Positions 41,827-50,791 of a stretch of DNA of 64,000 nucleotides are shown one piece after another; the first letter of the stretch is position 1; each line of letters opens with the position of its first letter. Under the pieces are notes generated by a model. The model worked only from the letters and a program-made list of their open reading frames with translations. It made no database searches and was not told where the DNA came from. The position numbers were made by a program, and so were the translations under genes. Origin of the DNA: JAPOXK01 sp965220315 (lineage in GTDB: Bacteria; Chloroflexota; Dehalococcoidia; Bin125); assembly GCA_965220315.1 (NCBI GenBank), contig CBDCPP010000001.1, forward strand, positions 806,001 through 870,000. Reading direction: 5' to 3'.

Positions 41827-43457
41827 TGCTGTGTCTCTGGTTTCGGCTCGAGTGGGGCAGGAGGGTCAACGTGACGCGGTCGTGTATCGAGTTCCTCCAC
41901 AATAAGATGCAACCCCTCGCTCGCCACTACGCGGACCCGAGTCCCCTCTGGGATCTCGCTACCTCGGCTGCGTGCCGTCCATAACTCGGATTGGACGAGG
42001 ATAACGCCTGCGGGGTCGATATCGGATCGAGCTACCCCTTCCTTGCCTACCAATCCGCGCGCTGCAGGGGTCTCTGATGCGTCCTCATCGCTCGGCTCGA
42101 CGATCAGACAAAGCTCCTCCACGCGAAGCACCCGTACCCGCGTGTACGCAGGGATGACGGTTGCGGCACTGCGTGCTGTCCACAGCTCGGATGCGATGAG
42201 AACCGTACCTTCGGGGTCTAGTGGGGACTGAGTGATTCCTTCTCCTCCCACCACACGTTCGGTTTGGCTAGGTTGACTCGCATGCGCGCGGCGCGCCCGC
42301 AGCACCAGCAGATAGAGCCAGGCTAGGAATAGTGCGATCGCGGCGGCAATGCCGGCCAACACCCAGATCGAGACGCCTTCCGCATCGGGCGTGTCTGAGA
42401 TCAGGAGCAACCCACCCAAGATCAGTGAGATCACGCCGCCGACACCGAAGGCTCCGAAGCCGGCGATAAACGCCTCCGCTGCGAACAGTACAAACGCCAT
42501 CAGCACCAACGCGATCCCGGCCGGGTTGGTGTCGAGCGTGCCCAGCGAGAAGAACGCCAAGATCAGCGCGATAATGCCGAAGGCGGCTACCGCACCGCTG
42601 CTGCCGAAGCCCGTGACTACTTCAATTACTAGCGCTAGACCGCCGAGGCTGAGCAGGAGGAAGGCGATATTCGGGTCGCTGAGCAAGACCAGCACGTTCT
42701 CCAAGAAGTTCATGTTTGTCTCGACACGCGGCGCTTCAGCGCTCTGCACCCTCACGCGTGGCCGTCCTGGCCCCAGCTCCACCACCCGTCCATCGATCTG
42801 CGCCAAGAGGTCGTCGCGGCTGCTGGCCACCAGATCAATCACGTTGAGTGCGAGTGCCTCACTCGCCGTGGCGGAGACGGCCTCGCGGACAGCGCGTTCG
42901 GCCCAATCTGCGTTACGGCCACGGAGCTCCGCGATTCCCCGGATATCCGCAGCCGTGTCGTTCTTCACTTTGGCGCCCAGATCGCCCTCGATCTCTTCGC
43001 CTCCGCCGCCCACTGGTGTGGCCGCGCCGATCTGTGTGCTCGGGGCCATCGCGGCTATGTGGGCCGCCAGTGTGATGAATGTTCCCGCAGACGCTGCTTG
43101 CGCGCCGAGCGGGCTGACATAGACCGCAATAGGGATATCCGCTGCCCCAAAGCGCTGGACGATATCGTCTGTGGCGGTCACAAGGCCGCCTGGAGTGTCA
43201 AGCAAGAGAACCCAGAGTGTGGCCTTGCTCTCTTCGGCTCGATCCAGCGCGCGATCGATGAAGTCAGCCGTGACGGGAGTGATGTTGCCGTCCACAGTGC
43301 TGATGTGGACAGCGCCGGCTGGCACCTCGTCGCTTCTGCAGGCCAGCGCGATCAAGCCACCGAGCAACAGCACGGTCACTGCGAGACGGCGGACGCCTGC
43401 TCTTCTCGAGTACAGGATTCTCAAATGAATGATCCCAGTGATCAGCAAGTGCCACAT
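41823..43457 (-). CDS. NfeD/ClpP-class membrane serine protease with two NfeD OB domains
   Basis: 544 residues. A lipoprotein-like signal ends LIALAC (C40). A ClpP-like protease domain (about 45-225) has its catalytic Ser in QAASAGTFIT (S123) and a candidate Lys in GAKVKN (163 or 165). About five membrane helices follow (255-385), then two similar NfeD OB domains (about 401-455 and 468-522), each with a DPxG and SELWTARS block and ending LIVE. One OB domain is the norm. Such proteins work with stomatin/flotillin partners in membrane quality control; none is encoded here. ATG 43457 has AGGAG in front; the open frame runs further upstream. Confidence 0.9.
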   Translation of the reverse strand: MWHLLITGIIHLRILYSRRAGVRRLAVTVLLLGGLIALACRSDEVPAGAVHISTVDGNITPVTADFIDRALDRAEESKATLWVLLLDTPGGLVTATDDIVQRFGAADIPIAVYVSPLGAQAASAGTFITLAAHIAAMAPSTQIGAATPVGGGGEEIEGDLGAKVKNDTAADIRGIAELRGRNADWAERAVREAVSATASEALALNVIDLVASSRDDLLAQIDGRVVELGPGRPRVRVQSAEAPRVETNMNFLENVLVLLSDPNIAFLLLSLGGLALVIEVVTGFGSSGAVAAFGIIALILAFFSLGTLDTNPAGIALVLMAFVLFAAEAFIAGFGAFGVGGVISLILGGLLLISDTPDAEGVSIWVLAGIAAAIALFLAWLYLLVLRARRAHASQPSQTERVVGGEGITQSPLDPEGTVLIASELWTARSAATVIPAYTRVRVLRVEELCLIVEPSDEDASETPAARGLVGKEGVARSDIDPAGVILVQSELWTARSRGSEIPEGTRVRVVASEGLHLIVEELDTRPRHVDPPAPLEPKPETQH

Positions 43458-43513
43458 CGTACGCGCTCCTCGATTATATGGATACGAGCACGCTGGTAGG
43501 CTCCAAGCCTCGG

Positions 43514-43519
43514 TACACT
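43514..43519 (+). promoter_or_regulatory. Candidate -10 box, TACACT
   Basis: TACACT lies between the divergent NfeD-like and phospholipase-like genes. The predicted transcript start near 43526 would leave a leader of about seven bases before ATG 43533 and would exclude ATG 43524 as the start. Confidence 0.35.
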
Positions 43520-43532
43520 GGGGATGGGACCG

Positions 43533-44291
43533 ATGCCTCCACTTGTCAGTCACATGATCGCCGCCCGACGCGCTGCTGCGCAGCTGCACGACGACACCTT
43601 ACTCGGAGCGGCGGGTGCCTATGTCCTAGGCGCAACTTCCCCAGACGTACGGGTCATGACGCGCTGGGATCGCGACCGAACGCACTTCTTCGATCTCGAT
43701 AACTTTGGCCATCAGGATAGCGTTGCTGGCTTTTTTGCAGCCTGCCCGGGTCTACAGGAGCCTGCCGACCTGAATCCAGAAACGCGTGCCTGGACCTGCG
43801 GCTTCCTCACACACCTGATCATGGATGAGCACTACATCCGAACTATCTACCGTCCGCACTTCGGTCTCCGTTCTCCTCTCGGTGGCAGCGACCGCGCTAA
43901 TCTCTTGGACCGGGTGCTGCAGTACGAGTTAGACCGGCAGGAACGCGAGGATCGCGCGCTTATGGCTGAGCTGTATGACCAGCTGCGGGAAGAACCGATT
44001 GCAATCGAATGCGATCTGATCGATCGTCCCACTCTGGAGAAGTGGCGTGATGTGAGCGCCGAGATCACCCAAAGTCCGCCGGATTGGGAGGCCTTCGGGA
44101 AAGTCGCTGCGCGGCATCTGCGCGATGCTCAAGTCGACACCCCCGAGACTTTCCGTGACTTCCTCGAACAGACGCCGGAGCTTTTGCAAGAAGCGCTGCG
44201 CAGCGTGGATGCTGCTTCTGTTGAGTCGTTCTTTGAAGACGTGACGGAACGCACGGTAGCCTGCCTGCGTGACTACCTCGCCATGTCCTGA
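43533..44291 (+). CDS. Zinc-dependent phospholipase C-like protein
   Basis: 252-residue protein resembling the zinc-dependent phospholipase C/S1-P1 nuclease-like family found in clostridia and Chloroflexota. The N terminus MPPLVSHMIAARRAA is followed by GAYVLGATSPDVRVMTRWDR and HFFDLDNFGH, then FLTHLIMDEHYIRTIYRPHF, giving several His and Asp in helical contexts suited to a metal cluster. No signal peptide is visible, so the product may be cytoplasmic. The C-terminal half is charged and helical. ATG 43533 is favoured by the -10 position; ATG 43524 is in frame. hisD follows immediately, but a functional link is unlikely. Confidence 0.75.
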   Translation: MPPLVSHMIAARRAAAQLHDDTLLGAAGAYVLGATSPDVRVMTRWDRDRTHFFDLDNFGHQDSVAGFFAACPGLQEPADLNPETRAWTCGFLTHLIMDEHYIRTIYRPHFGLRSPLGGSDRANLLDRVLQYELDRQEREDRALMAELYDQLREEPIAIECDLIDRPTLEKWRDVSAEITQSPPDWEAFGKVAARHLRDAQVDTPETFRDFLEQTPELLQEALRSVDAASVESFFEDVTERTVACLRDYLAMS

Positions 44292-44301
44292 ATCGACACC
44301 G

Positions 44302-45660
44302 GTGGAAACCGCTCAAGTGTTGCCGATTATACGAGGCGCGGCGGCGGCGCGTGCCTCTCTGCTGCGGCGCCTTCCGTTGGAAGAGACGCCCATCCCATCC
44401 ACAGTAGCTGTGACGCTGCGGCGCATGCTCGGCCAAGATGGACACGGTCGCGGCCTCCGGCCGGAAGAGGCAGTACGTCTCATCATCACCGCTGTCCGCA
44501 GTGAAGGCGACGCGGCCCTGCACCGTTTTGCTGAAGCGATCGAGGGCTCGGCGCCGACCGAATGGCTTGTCTCCGATGCGGAAATGCACGCGGCGCGGGA
44601 CGCCGTCGATCCAGAGACCTTGCACGCACTGCAACTCGCTGCCGAGCGAGTGCGTCGCTTCCATGAGCGGCAACTGGCTCACGCCGTGCAATCGTTTATG
44701 GAGGACGGTCAAGGCCAGCGGGTGCGGCCCTTGAGACGTGTAGGACTCTACGTACCTGGCGTCACGGTCGTGTATCCGTCGACGGTACTGCACACGGCGA
44801 TTCCGGCCGTCGTCGCGGGAGTCGAGGATGTCTGCATTGCTAGTCCCGCTGACTCCACCGGTGCGGTGTCCCCGCTCAAGCTAGTGGCAGCGGAGATCGC
44901 TGGGGTGCGGACGGTCTACAAAGTCGGTGGAGCGCAGGCAATCGCGGCATTGGCCTACGGAACGGAATCAATCCCCGTGGTCGACAAGATCTTTGGTCCC
45001 GGCAACATCTTCGTGACGCTCGCTAAACGCCAAGTCTTCGGCGATGTTGGTATCGATGCACTCTACGGTCCCACGGAGACATTGATCGTCGCGGATCACA
45101 GCGCCGATCCTGAACTCTGCTCGGCCGACCTCCTCGCGCAAGCCGAGCACGACGAACTGGCCTGCCCGATTCTGATCACTCCTTCCGAGCAGCTTGCCGA
45201 ATCGGTGGCACACATCGTGCCCGAACGCGCTCGGACAATGGAGCGGGGTACGATCGCGCTGGCCGCCTTCCAAAATCGCGGCGGCATCGTGCTGGCTGAG
45301 GATTTAGAGACGGCGCTCACCCTCGCGGACGGATTCGCGCCGGAACACATGGCCCTGCAAGTGGAAGCTGCCGAGCAGCACGCTGACAGGATCGCGAACG
45401 CGGGCGGCCTCTTCATCGGTGAGGCCTCGCCGGAGGCCTTGGCTGATTATGCGGCTGGCCCCAGCCACGTCATGCCGACCGGCGGTAGCGCACGCTACGC
45501 CTCACCGCTCACGGTGAACGACTTTCTCAAGATCACAACACTGGTCAATATCTCTGAGAGCATGCTGCAGGAGATCGGCCCCGCCGCCGAGCGGATCGCA
45601 GAAGCGGAAGGACTGGGTGGTCACGCTCGCTCGCTCGCGATTCGGCGGCGCGACCGCTGA
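44302..45660 (+). CDS. hisD: Histidinol dehydrogenase
   Basis: Last two steps of histidine synthesis: oxidises histidinol to histidine with NAD, zinc dependent. The 452-residue protein shows VGLYVPGVTVVYPSTVLHTA, KVGGAQAIAALAYGT, FGPGNIFVTLAKRQV, the catalytic AEHDE, FAPEHMALQV and YAAGPSHVMPTGG. GTG 44302 starts after the previous stop; GTG 44269, overlapping the phospholipase-like gene, is an alternative. hisC and hisB follow closely, forming a partial his operon. Confidence 0.96.
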   Translation: METAQVLPIIRGAAAARASLLRRLPLEETPIPSTVAVTLRRMLGQDGHGRGLRPEEAVRLIITAVRSEGDAALHRFAEAIEGSAPTEWLVSDAEMHAARDAVDPETLHALQLAAERVRRFHERQLAHAVQSFMEDGQGQRVRPLRRVGLYVPGVTVVYPSTVLHTAIPAVVAGVEDVCIASPADSTGAVSPLKLVAAEIAGVRTVYKVGGAQAIAALAYGTESIPVVDKIFGPGNIFVTLAKRQVFGDVGIDALYGPTETLIVADHSADPELCSADLLAQAEHDELACPILITPSEQLAESVAHIVPERARTMERGTIALAAFQNRGGIVLAEDLETALTLADGFAPEHMALQVEAAEQHADRIANAGGLFIGEASPEALADYAAGPSHVMPTGGSARYASPLTVNDFLKITTLVNISESMLQEIGPAAERIAEAEGLGGHARSLAIRRRDR

Positions 45661-45674
45661 GTGCTGCAACCGCC

Positions 45675-46790
45675 ATGGCTGACCAACTGCCGCCCATCCG
45701 CCCAGACTTGCTCGACCTTCCCGGCTACGAACCCGTGCAGCCGCTCGAGGATCTGGCGCGTGCAGCAGGCCTTGGGCCGACGGATCTGCTTAAGCTCGAT
45801 GCCAATGAGAACCCCTTCGGCCCCCTGCCCGTAGTCGCGGAGACGCTTGCACGGGTTCCCGGCTACGAGCGCTATCCAGACCCACTGCAGGGACATCTGC
45901 GTCAGACGATTTCGGACTACGTGGGGGTGTCACCGGATCGGATCGTTGCGGGCGCGGGATCGGACGAGCTGATCGATCTCTGCTTTCGCTGTCTCGTGTC
46001 GCCGGGGCAGTCGATCATCAGCTGCCCACCCACTTTTGGCATGTATCGGTTCTCTGCTGACTTGGCTGGCATCCCGATCATTGAAGTTGAGCGGCGCGAA
46101 GACTGGAGCGTAGATGTCGAGGCAGTGCGAGCGGCAATCGCGCCCAGTACGGCCATGATCGTGCTGGCCTCGCCCAATAACCCCACCGGCAATGTGCTGG
46201 ACGGAACGGCGTTTGCGGCGCTGCTTGACACCGGGATACCGCTGCTCGTTGATGAGGCCTACGCGGAATTCTCTGGCCGCTCGCTGGTGAGTGAGCTCGC
46301 ACAGCATCCGCAGCTCATGCTGCTGCGCACCTTCAGCAAGTGGGCTGGACTGGCAGGCCTACGAGTGGGATTTGGTATGTTCTCAGAACCTGTAGCCCAA
46401 CTGTTGCTCAAAGCCAAGCCGCCCTACAACGTGAACGTCGCGGGCGAAACGGCTGTGATTGCATCGCTGCATAACCGCGCGGAATTGGATGAGCGGGTAC
46501 GCAAGATCGTCGAGGCGCGAGAGCTCCTCATGGAGCGGCTGCGAACCCTGCCGTGGCTGGAGCCCCACCCTTCCGATGCCAACTTCATTCTCTGTCGCGT
46601 TCAGGACGGCGACGGACGGACGCTCAAGGAGGCACTAGCCAAGCGTGGCGTCTTCGTACGCTACTTCGACCTGCCGCGGCTGCGCGGCTGCGTGCGCCTC
46701 TCCATCCCGCGGCCAGACCAGGTCACCACCCTCCTCGAGCGACTTGAGGCGGTCGGCACTGACTTGTACGCACGTGGAAAGCCCGCGTAA
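45675..46790 (+). CDS. hisC: Histidinol-phosphate aminotransferase
   Basis: PLP enzyme converting imidazole-acetol phosphate to histidinol phosphate; 371 residues. It has LLKLDANENPFGPLP, AGAGSDELIDLCFR, SPNNPTGNVLDG, the DEAYAEFSG motif and the PLP Lys in LRTFSKWAGLAGLRVGFG. Start ATG 45675, 14 bases after hisD. The fold overlaps with other class I aminotransferases, but the his operon context and the motif set make this assignment firm. Confidence 0.95.
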   Translation: MADQLPPIRPDLLDLPGYEPVQPLEDLARAAGLGPTDLLKLDANENPFGPLPVVAETLARVPGYERYPDPLQGHLRQTISDYVGVSPDRIVAGAGSDELIDLCFRCLVSPGQSIISCPPTFGMYRFSADLAGIPIIEVERREDWSVDVEAVRAAIAPSTAMIVLASPNNPTGNVLDGTAFAALLDTGIPLLVDEAYAEFSGRSLVSELAQHPQLMLLRTFSKWAGLAGLRVGFGMFSEPVAQLLLKAKPPYNVNVAGETAVIASLHNRAELDERVRKIVEARELLMERLRTLPWLEPHPSDANFILCRVQDGDGRTLKEALAKRGVFVRYFDLPRLRGCVRLSIPRPDQVTTLLERLEAVGTDLYARGKPA

Positions 46791-46834
46791 AGAGTGTGCT
46801 GGCTTCGGCTGCCGCGCGGTGCCACAGTGGCGCC

Positions 46835-47425
46835 ATGCGGGAAGGCGTTGTCCATCGGCAGACCAATGAGACAGTTGTCGAGTGCCGGCTGAACCTCGAC
46901 GGCGCGGGCGACTCCGATGTCGCGACCGGTATCGGCATGCTCGACCACATGCTCGAGCAGCTGGCCAAGCATGGTGCGTTTGACCTGACGTTGCGTGCTG
47001 AGGGCGATTTGGAGCGTGACGCGCACCACACGGTAGAAGATGTCGGGCTGGCGCTGGGTAAGGCGCTAAACCAAGCCTTGGCCGACCGCGCCGGAATCGC
47101 GCGCATGGCCGACCGCACTGTTCCTCTCGACGATGCGCTGATCCATGTCGCCATAGACCTGAGTGGGCGACCTTATGCTGCTATCGACTTGCAGTTCCTC
47201 GGCACGATGATGGGTGAACTGCCCACGCAGCTGGTGGCACATTGCCTGGAATCGATCGCGCAGGAAGGGCGCTTGGCACTGCACGTTCGCCAGTTACGTG
47301 GTGAGAACGACCACCATATTGCTGAAGCCTGCTTTAAGGCGCTCGCCCGCGCTCTGCGTGATGCCGTTAATGTGGCCGAATCCGAATCCTCGGTCCCCAG
47401 CACCAAGGGTACCCTGACGCGCTAA
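46835..47425 (+). CDS. hisB: Imidazoleglycerol-phosphate dehydratase
   Basis: Dehydrates imidazoleglycerol phosphate in histidine synthesis; 196 residues, monofunctional (no phosphatase domain). Metal-binding His motifs are clear: GIGMLDHMLEQLAKHG, RDAHHTVEDVGLALG and GENDHHIAEACFKALARAL. ATG 46835 gives the usual start REGVVHRQTNET; the frame extends to 46796. There is no clear ribosome binding site. The stop TAA (47423-47425) overlaps the TAG of the convergent purS. Confidence 0.96.
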   Translation: MREGVVHRQTNETVVECRLNLDGAGDSDVATGIGMLDHMLEQLAKHGAFDLTLRAEGDLERDAHHTVEDVGLALGKALNQALADRAGIARMADRTVPLDDALIHVAIDLSGRPYAAIDLQFLGTMMGELPTQLVAHCLESIAQEGRLALHVRQLRGENDHHIAEACFKALARALRDAVNVAESESSVPSTKGTLTR

Positions 47426-47685
47426 CTCCTTTCGGCCTCCCCCACCTCCACGCGGTAGTCTTCAATCACCGGATTGGCCAACAACTTGTCACACATAGCC
47501 TCGGCGCGCCGAGCAGCGGTCTCCCCATCGGCCGCATCCAGCCAAATCTCGATGTACTTGCCGGCGCGCAGGTCGTCAATCTCTTCGAAACCAAGCTCGC
47601 TCAATGCGCCTTTGATTGTGAGGCCTTCGGGATCGTTAACCGTCCGTCTGAGCGTCACGTAGACATCGGCCTTGAAACGCACCAT
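47422..47685 (-). CDS. purS: Phosphoribosylformylglycinamidine synthase subunit PurS
   Basis: 87-residue helper of the FGAM synthase complex, bridging PurL and PurQ. It begins MVRFKADVYVTLRRTVNDPE and ends DYRVEVGEAERS, with the usual LRAGKYIEIWLDA in between. ATG 47685 lies eight bases after the purC stop, with AAGGCG overlapping. purL and purQ, its partners, are not in the window and may lie elsewhere. It ends tail to tail with hisB. Confidence 0.95.
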   Translation of the reverse strand: MVRFKADVYVTLRRTVNDPEGLTIKGALSELGFEEIDDLRAGKYIEIWLDAADGETAARRAEAMCDKLLANPVIEDYRVEVGEAERS

Positions 47686-47693
47686 CGCCTTGC

Positions 47694-48629
47694 TCAAATG
47701 TCTGGGCGCAGGAGTTCGCGCTCGGTGATGCGCTGGAAGGCCTCCACGTATCGCTTCTGTAGCAAGTTCACCACCTCGGGCGGCAGCTCCGGCGGGGGCG
47801 GCTCTTTGTTCCAACCACTCTGCGTGAGCCAGTCGCGCAGCGGCTGCTTGTCGTAGGACGGCTGGGGACCGCCAGGTTTATAGATCGCCATCTCCCAGAA
47901 ACGCGACGAGTCCGGTGTAAGTGCTTCGTCGATTAAGATCGCTTCCCGATCACCGTCCTCGTTCTCCACCAGGCCGAATTCGAACTTCGTGTCGGCGATG
48001 ATGAAGCCGCACTGTCGCGCTCGGGCTACGCCGTAGGTATAGAGGGCCAACGACCGCAGCCGTACGGCATTCGCCACATCCCTTCCGACGATCGCTTCTG
48101 CCTGCTCGTACGTGATGTTCTCGTCGTGACCCTCAACCGCCTTGGTCGAAGGGGTGAAGATCGGTTCCGGCAGCGCCTGCGATTCCGCTAAGCCGAGGGG
48201 GAGAGCGATACCGCAGATACGGCCGCTCGTTTGGTATTCAGCCCAACCACTCCCGGAGACTGCACCCCGTACGATCGCTTCCAGCATCACCGGCTCGGCC
48301 TTGCGCACGAGCATCGTCCGGCCGATGTATTCCGGCCCCAGCTCCACGGGTAAGTCTGGGTTCTCAGTCGAGTCGATCACCCGGATCATGTGGTTTGGGA
48401 CCACGGTCTGCGTCTCCTCAAACCAGAACGCCGACATCTGGGTCAGCACCCGACCTTTATCCGGGATCCCGTTGGGCAGCACGATATCGAAGGCGGAGAC
48501 TCGGTCACTCGCGACTAGCAACAGCCGGTCCCCCAGGTCATAGATGTCACGCACCTTGCCCTGCCTCTTCGGCAGGGGTAGGTCGCTTTGCATGAGCACG
48601 TCACTCGCAATGCGCGTCGTCCCGCTCAT
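47694..48629 (-). CDS. purC: Phosphoribosylaminoimidazole-succinocarboxamide synthase
   Basis: SAICAR synthase of de novo purine synthesis; 311 residues, the longer bacterial/eukaryotic-like form. Motifs: RQGKVRDIYDLGDRLLLVAS, DRVSAFD, AIVRGAVSGSGWAEYQ, FIIADTKFEFG and DEALTPDSSRFW. AAGGAGG before the ATG is a strong ribosome binding site. It lies 18 bases after purB. Confidence 0.97.
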   Translation of the reverse strand: MSGTTRIASDVLMQSDLPLPKRQGKVRDIYDLGDRLLLVASDRVSAFDIVLPNGIPDKGRVLTQMSAFWFEETQTVVPNHMIRVIDSTENPDLPVELGPEYIGRTMLVRKAEPVMLEAIVRGAVSGSGWAEYQTSGRICGIALPLGLAESQALPEPIFTPSTKAVEGHDENITYEQAEAIVGRDVANAVRLRSLALYTYGVARARQCGFIIADTKFEFGLVENEDGDREAILIDEALTPDSSRFWEMAIYKPGGPQPSYDKQPLRDWLTQSGWNKEPPPPELPPEVVNLLQKRYVEAFQRITERELLRPDI

Positions 48630-48647
48630 CGCAGCCTCCTTGCGGGC

Positions 48648-49940
48648 TTAGAGTCCGAGTCGCGCGAACGTGTCATCGACATGGCGCAGGTAGTAAGTGG
48701 GGTTGAAGCACTCCTCTAATGCATCCTCGCTGAGGTGCTGCTGGACAGTCTGATCGGCTAGAAGGAGGTCGAGTAAGGGGATGTTGCTTTCCCAAGTCTG
48801 CATCGCGTGGCGCTGGACTAGTGCATAGGCCTCCTCGCGCTGCATACCTGCTTCGACCAGAGTCAGCAGTACTCGCTGCGAGTAAAGAAGCCCCCCGGCA
48901 CTGTCCAGGTTCTCGCGCATTCGTTCCGGGAAGACCACCAAGTTCTCCATCACCCATGTGAAAAGATCCAGCATATAGTCGAGCAGACCGCATGCGTCCG
49001 GGAAGATCAGACGCTCCGTACTGGAGTGGCTGATATCGCGCTCATGCCAGAGAGACACGTTCTCGAAGGCGGTGGTCGCGTGGCCACGCAGAACGCGTGC
49101 CAAACCACAGATGCGTTCACACTTTTCAGGGTTGCGCTTGTGCGGCATCGCGGAAGAGCCAGTCTGCCCTGGCAGAAAAGGCTCCTCGACTTCGCGCACC
49201 TCGGTGCGCTGTAAGTGCCGGATCTCCGTGGCGAATTTCTCCAGCGATGCCGCGATCAGCGCCAGCGTGCTCACGAACTGCGCATGCCGGTCACGCTGGA
49301 TGATCTGGTTTGCCGCTGCCGCGGGCGTCAGCCGGAGTCGCGTACAGACCTTCTCCTCAACCGAGGGCGGCACAGTGGCATGCGTCCCTACAGCCCCGCT
49401 CAGCTTTCCGACCGAGACCATCCGTTTTGCTTCAGCTAGTCGTGTCTGGTGGCGTCGCACCTCGGCGACCCAGACCAACAACTTCAATCCGAAGGTTGTG
49501 GGTTCGGCATGAACGCCGTGGGTCCGTCCCACCATCAGCGTGCGCCTGTGTGTCTGGGCGTAGGCCTCCAGCACAGCGAGCAGTCGCTCTAGCTCGCGCT
49601 CCAGCAAGGTGGCCGCGTCACGTAGCTGTAGCGCCGTGGCGGTATCCCAAACGTCGGAAGACGTCAGCCCCAAATGTACCCAGCGGCCCGCCTCGCCTAC
49701 GTGGTCATTGACGGACCGTAGGAAAGCCGTCATCTCGTGATGGGTTTCGGCCTGGTAGCGGTCAATGTCAGCGAGCTTGAAAGCCCCCTTGGCTGCTATG
49801 GCCTCGGCTTCCTCGTGGGATACGACTCCCTCGTCCGCCCAGGCCTGCACGGCCGCCACCTCGACTTGGAGCCAGCGATCGTACTTTGCTTGGTCTGTCC
49901 AGACCGCGGCCATATCGGGCCGCGAGTAGCGCGGGATCAC
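48648..49940 (-). CDS. purB: Adenylosuccinate lyase
   Basis: Acts twice in purine synthesis, releasing fumarate from SAICAR and adenylosuccinate; 430 residues. Seen are MIPRYSRPDMAAVWTDQ, GRTHGVHAEPTTFGLK, the catalytic signature loop QTGSSAMPHKRNPEKCERI and HSSTERLIFPDACGLLDY. Start GTG 49940. It is followed by purC and preceded by a cupin gene. Confidence 0.97.
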   Translation of the reverse strand: MIPRYSRPDMAAVWTDQAKYDRWLQVEVAAVQAWADEGVVSHEEAEAIAAKGAFKLADIDRYQAETHHEMTAFLRSVNDHVGEAGRWVHLGLTSSDVWDTATALQLRDAATLLERELERLLAVLEAYAQTHRRTLMVGRTHGVHAEPTTFGLKLLVWVAEVRRHQTRLAEAKRMVSVGKLSGAVGTHATVPPSVEEKVCTRLRLTPAAAANQIIQRDRHAQFVSTLALIAASLEKFATEIRHLQRTEVREVEEPFLPGQTGSSAMPHKRNPEKCERICGLARVLRGHATTAFENVSLWHERDISHSSTERLIFPDACGLLDYMLDLFTWVMENLVVFPERMRENLDSAGGLLYSQRVLLTLVEAGMQREEAYALVQRHAMQTWESNIPLLDLLLADQTVQQHLSEDALEECFNPTYYLRHVDDTFARLGL

Positions 49941-49968
49941 GCCCGCACCTGCCGCGTTGCGATGTGCA

Positions 49969-50304
49969 TTAGTCTAGGTACTCCTCGCGGACTGGGGAGA
50001 AGACATCGACGGCCACGGAATCCTCTAGCGCGATAACCTCATGCGGCAGGCCGCCTGGGATGATCCAAGAGTCTCCTTGCGTGATCTCCCGTTGCAGGTC
50101 GCCGATCGTAAAGAGGACCCGGCCCGAAGCGAGATAGCCGATCTGTTCGTGAGGGTGATCGTGCAACGGCACTACCCCCCCTTTCTTGATCGTCACTTCG
50201 TGCAACGAAGTCCGGTCTCCGTGGTTGAGCGTGCGACGCGTGACTTTGTCGACCATTGCCACGTCCCGCACGGCGTTGCGGTCTTGCAGGTTGGCATCGG
50301 CCAT
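49969..50304 (-). CDS. Cupin domain protein
   Basis: 111-residue single-domain cupin. The metal-binding motif 1 is VPLHDHPHEQIGYLASGRV and motif 2 is PGGLPHEV, a typical beta barrel. Function cannot be told: small cupins act as isomerases, dioxygenases or ligand-binding proteins. It lies between purB and purE on the same strand with 28 and 11 bases of spacing, so it is expressed with the purine genes, but no known purine enzyme has this form. Confidence 0.85.
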   Translation of the reverse strand: MADANLQDRNAVRDVAMVDKVTRRTLNHGDRTSLHEVTIKKGGVVPLHDHPHEQIGYLASGRVLFTIGDLQREITQGDSWIIPGGLPHEVIALEDSVAVDVFSPVREEYLD

Positions 50305-50315
50305 CAGCCCCTCCC

Positions 50316-50777
50316 TTATCCGCTTTCTGATAAACGGCGGCGAAACGCACGGTAGCGTTCACGAATAGCGGCGTGATGCAGCGCTAAAATCTCCACGGCT
50401 AGGTAGCCTGCGTTACGTGCTCCCCAGTCGCCCACGGCCACCGTTGCTACGGGGACCCGCGGTGGCATCTGCAAAATGCTCAGCAGGGCATCGATTCCGT
50501 GCAACTCGCTCGATGCGAGTGGCACGCCGATCACCGGCAGCCTGGAGTGCGATTTAACGACACCGGGAAGCGCCGCTGCCCCGCCTGCGGCGGCGATGAT
50601 CACCTCGTATCCGGCCTCCTCGGCCCCAACCACGAACGTGCGCAGCGCATCCGGCGTGCGGTGGGCGGAGAGTACGTGGCTGGTGTGCTCTACCTCGAAT
50701 TCGGTCAGTACCTTGCTAGTCGCGGCCATGACGGCCCGGTCGGATTCACTGCCCATCACGATCGCGACAAGAGCCAT
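50316..50777 (-). CDS. purE: N5-carboxyaminoimidazole ribonucleotide mutase
   Basis: Moves the carboxyl group of N5-CAIR to give CAIR; 153 residues. Motifs: VAIVMGSESDRAVM, VLSAHRTPDAL, IIAAAGGAAALPGV and GVPLASSELHGIDALLSILQ. This is the class I PurE that needs PurK, which is not in the window. ATG 50777, 14 bases after purD. Confidence 0.97.
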   Translation of the reverse strand: MALVAIVMGSESDRAVMAATSKVLTEFEVEHTSHVLSAHRTPDALRTFVVGAEEAGYEVIIAAAGGAAALPGVVKSHSRLPVIGVPLASSELHGIDALLSILQMPPRVPVATVAVGDWGARNAGYLAVEILALHHAAIRERYRAFRRRLSESG

Positions 50778-50791
50778 GAGTAGTATCCGAT

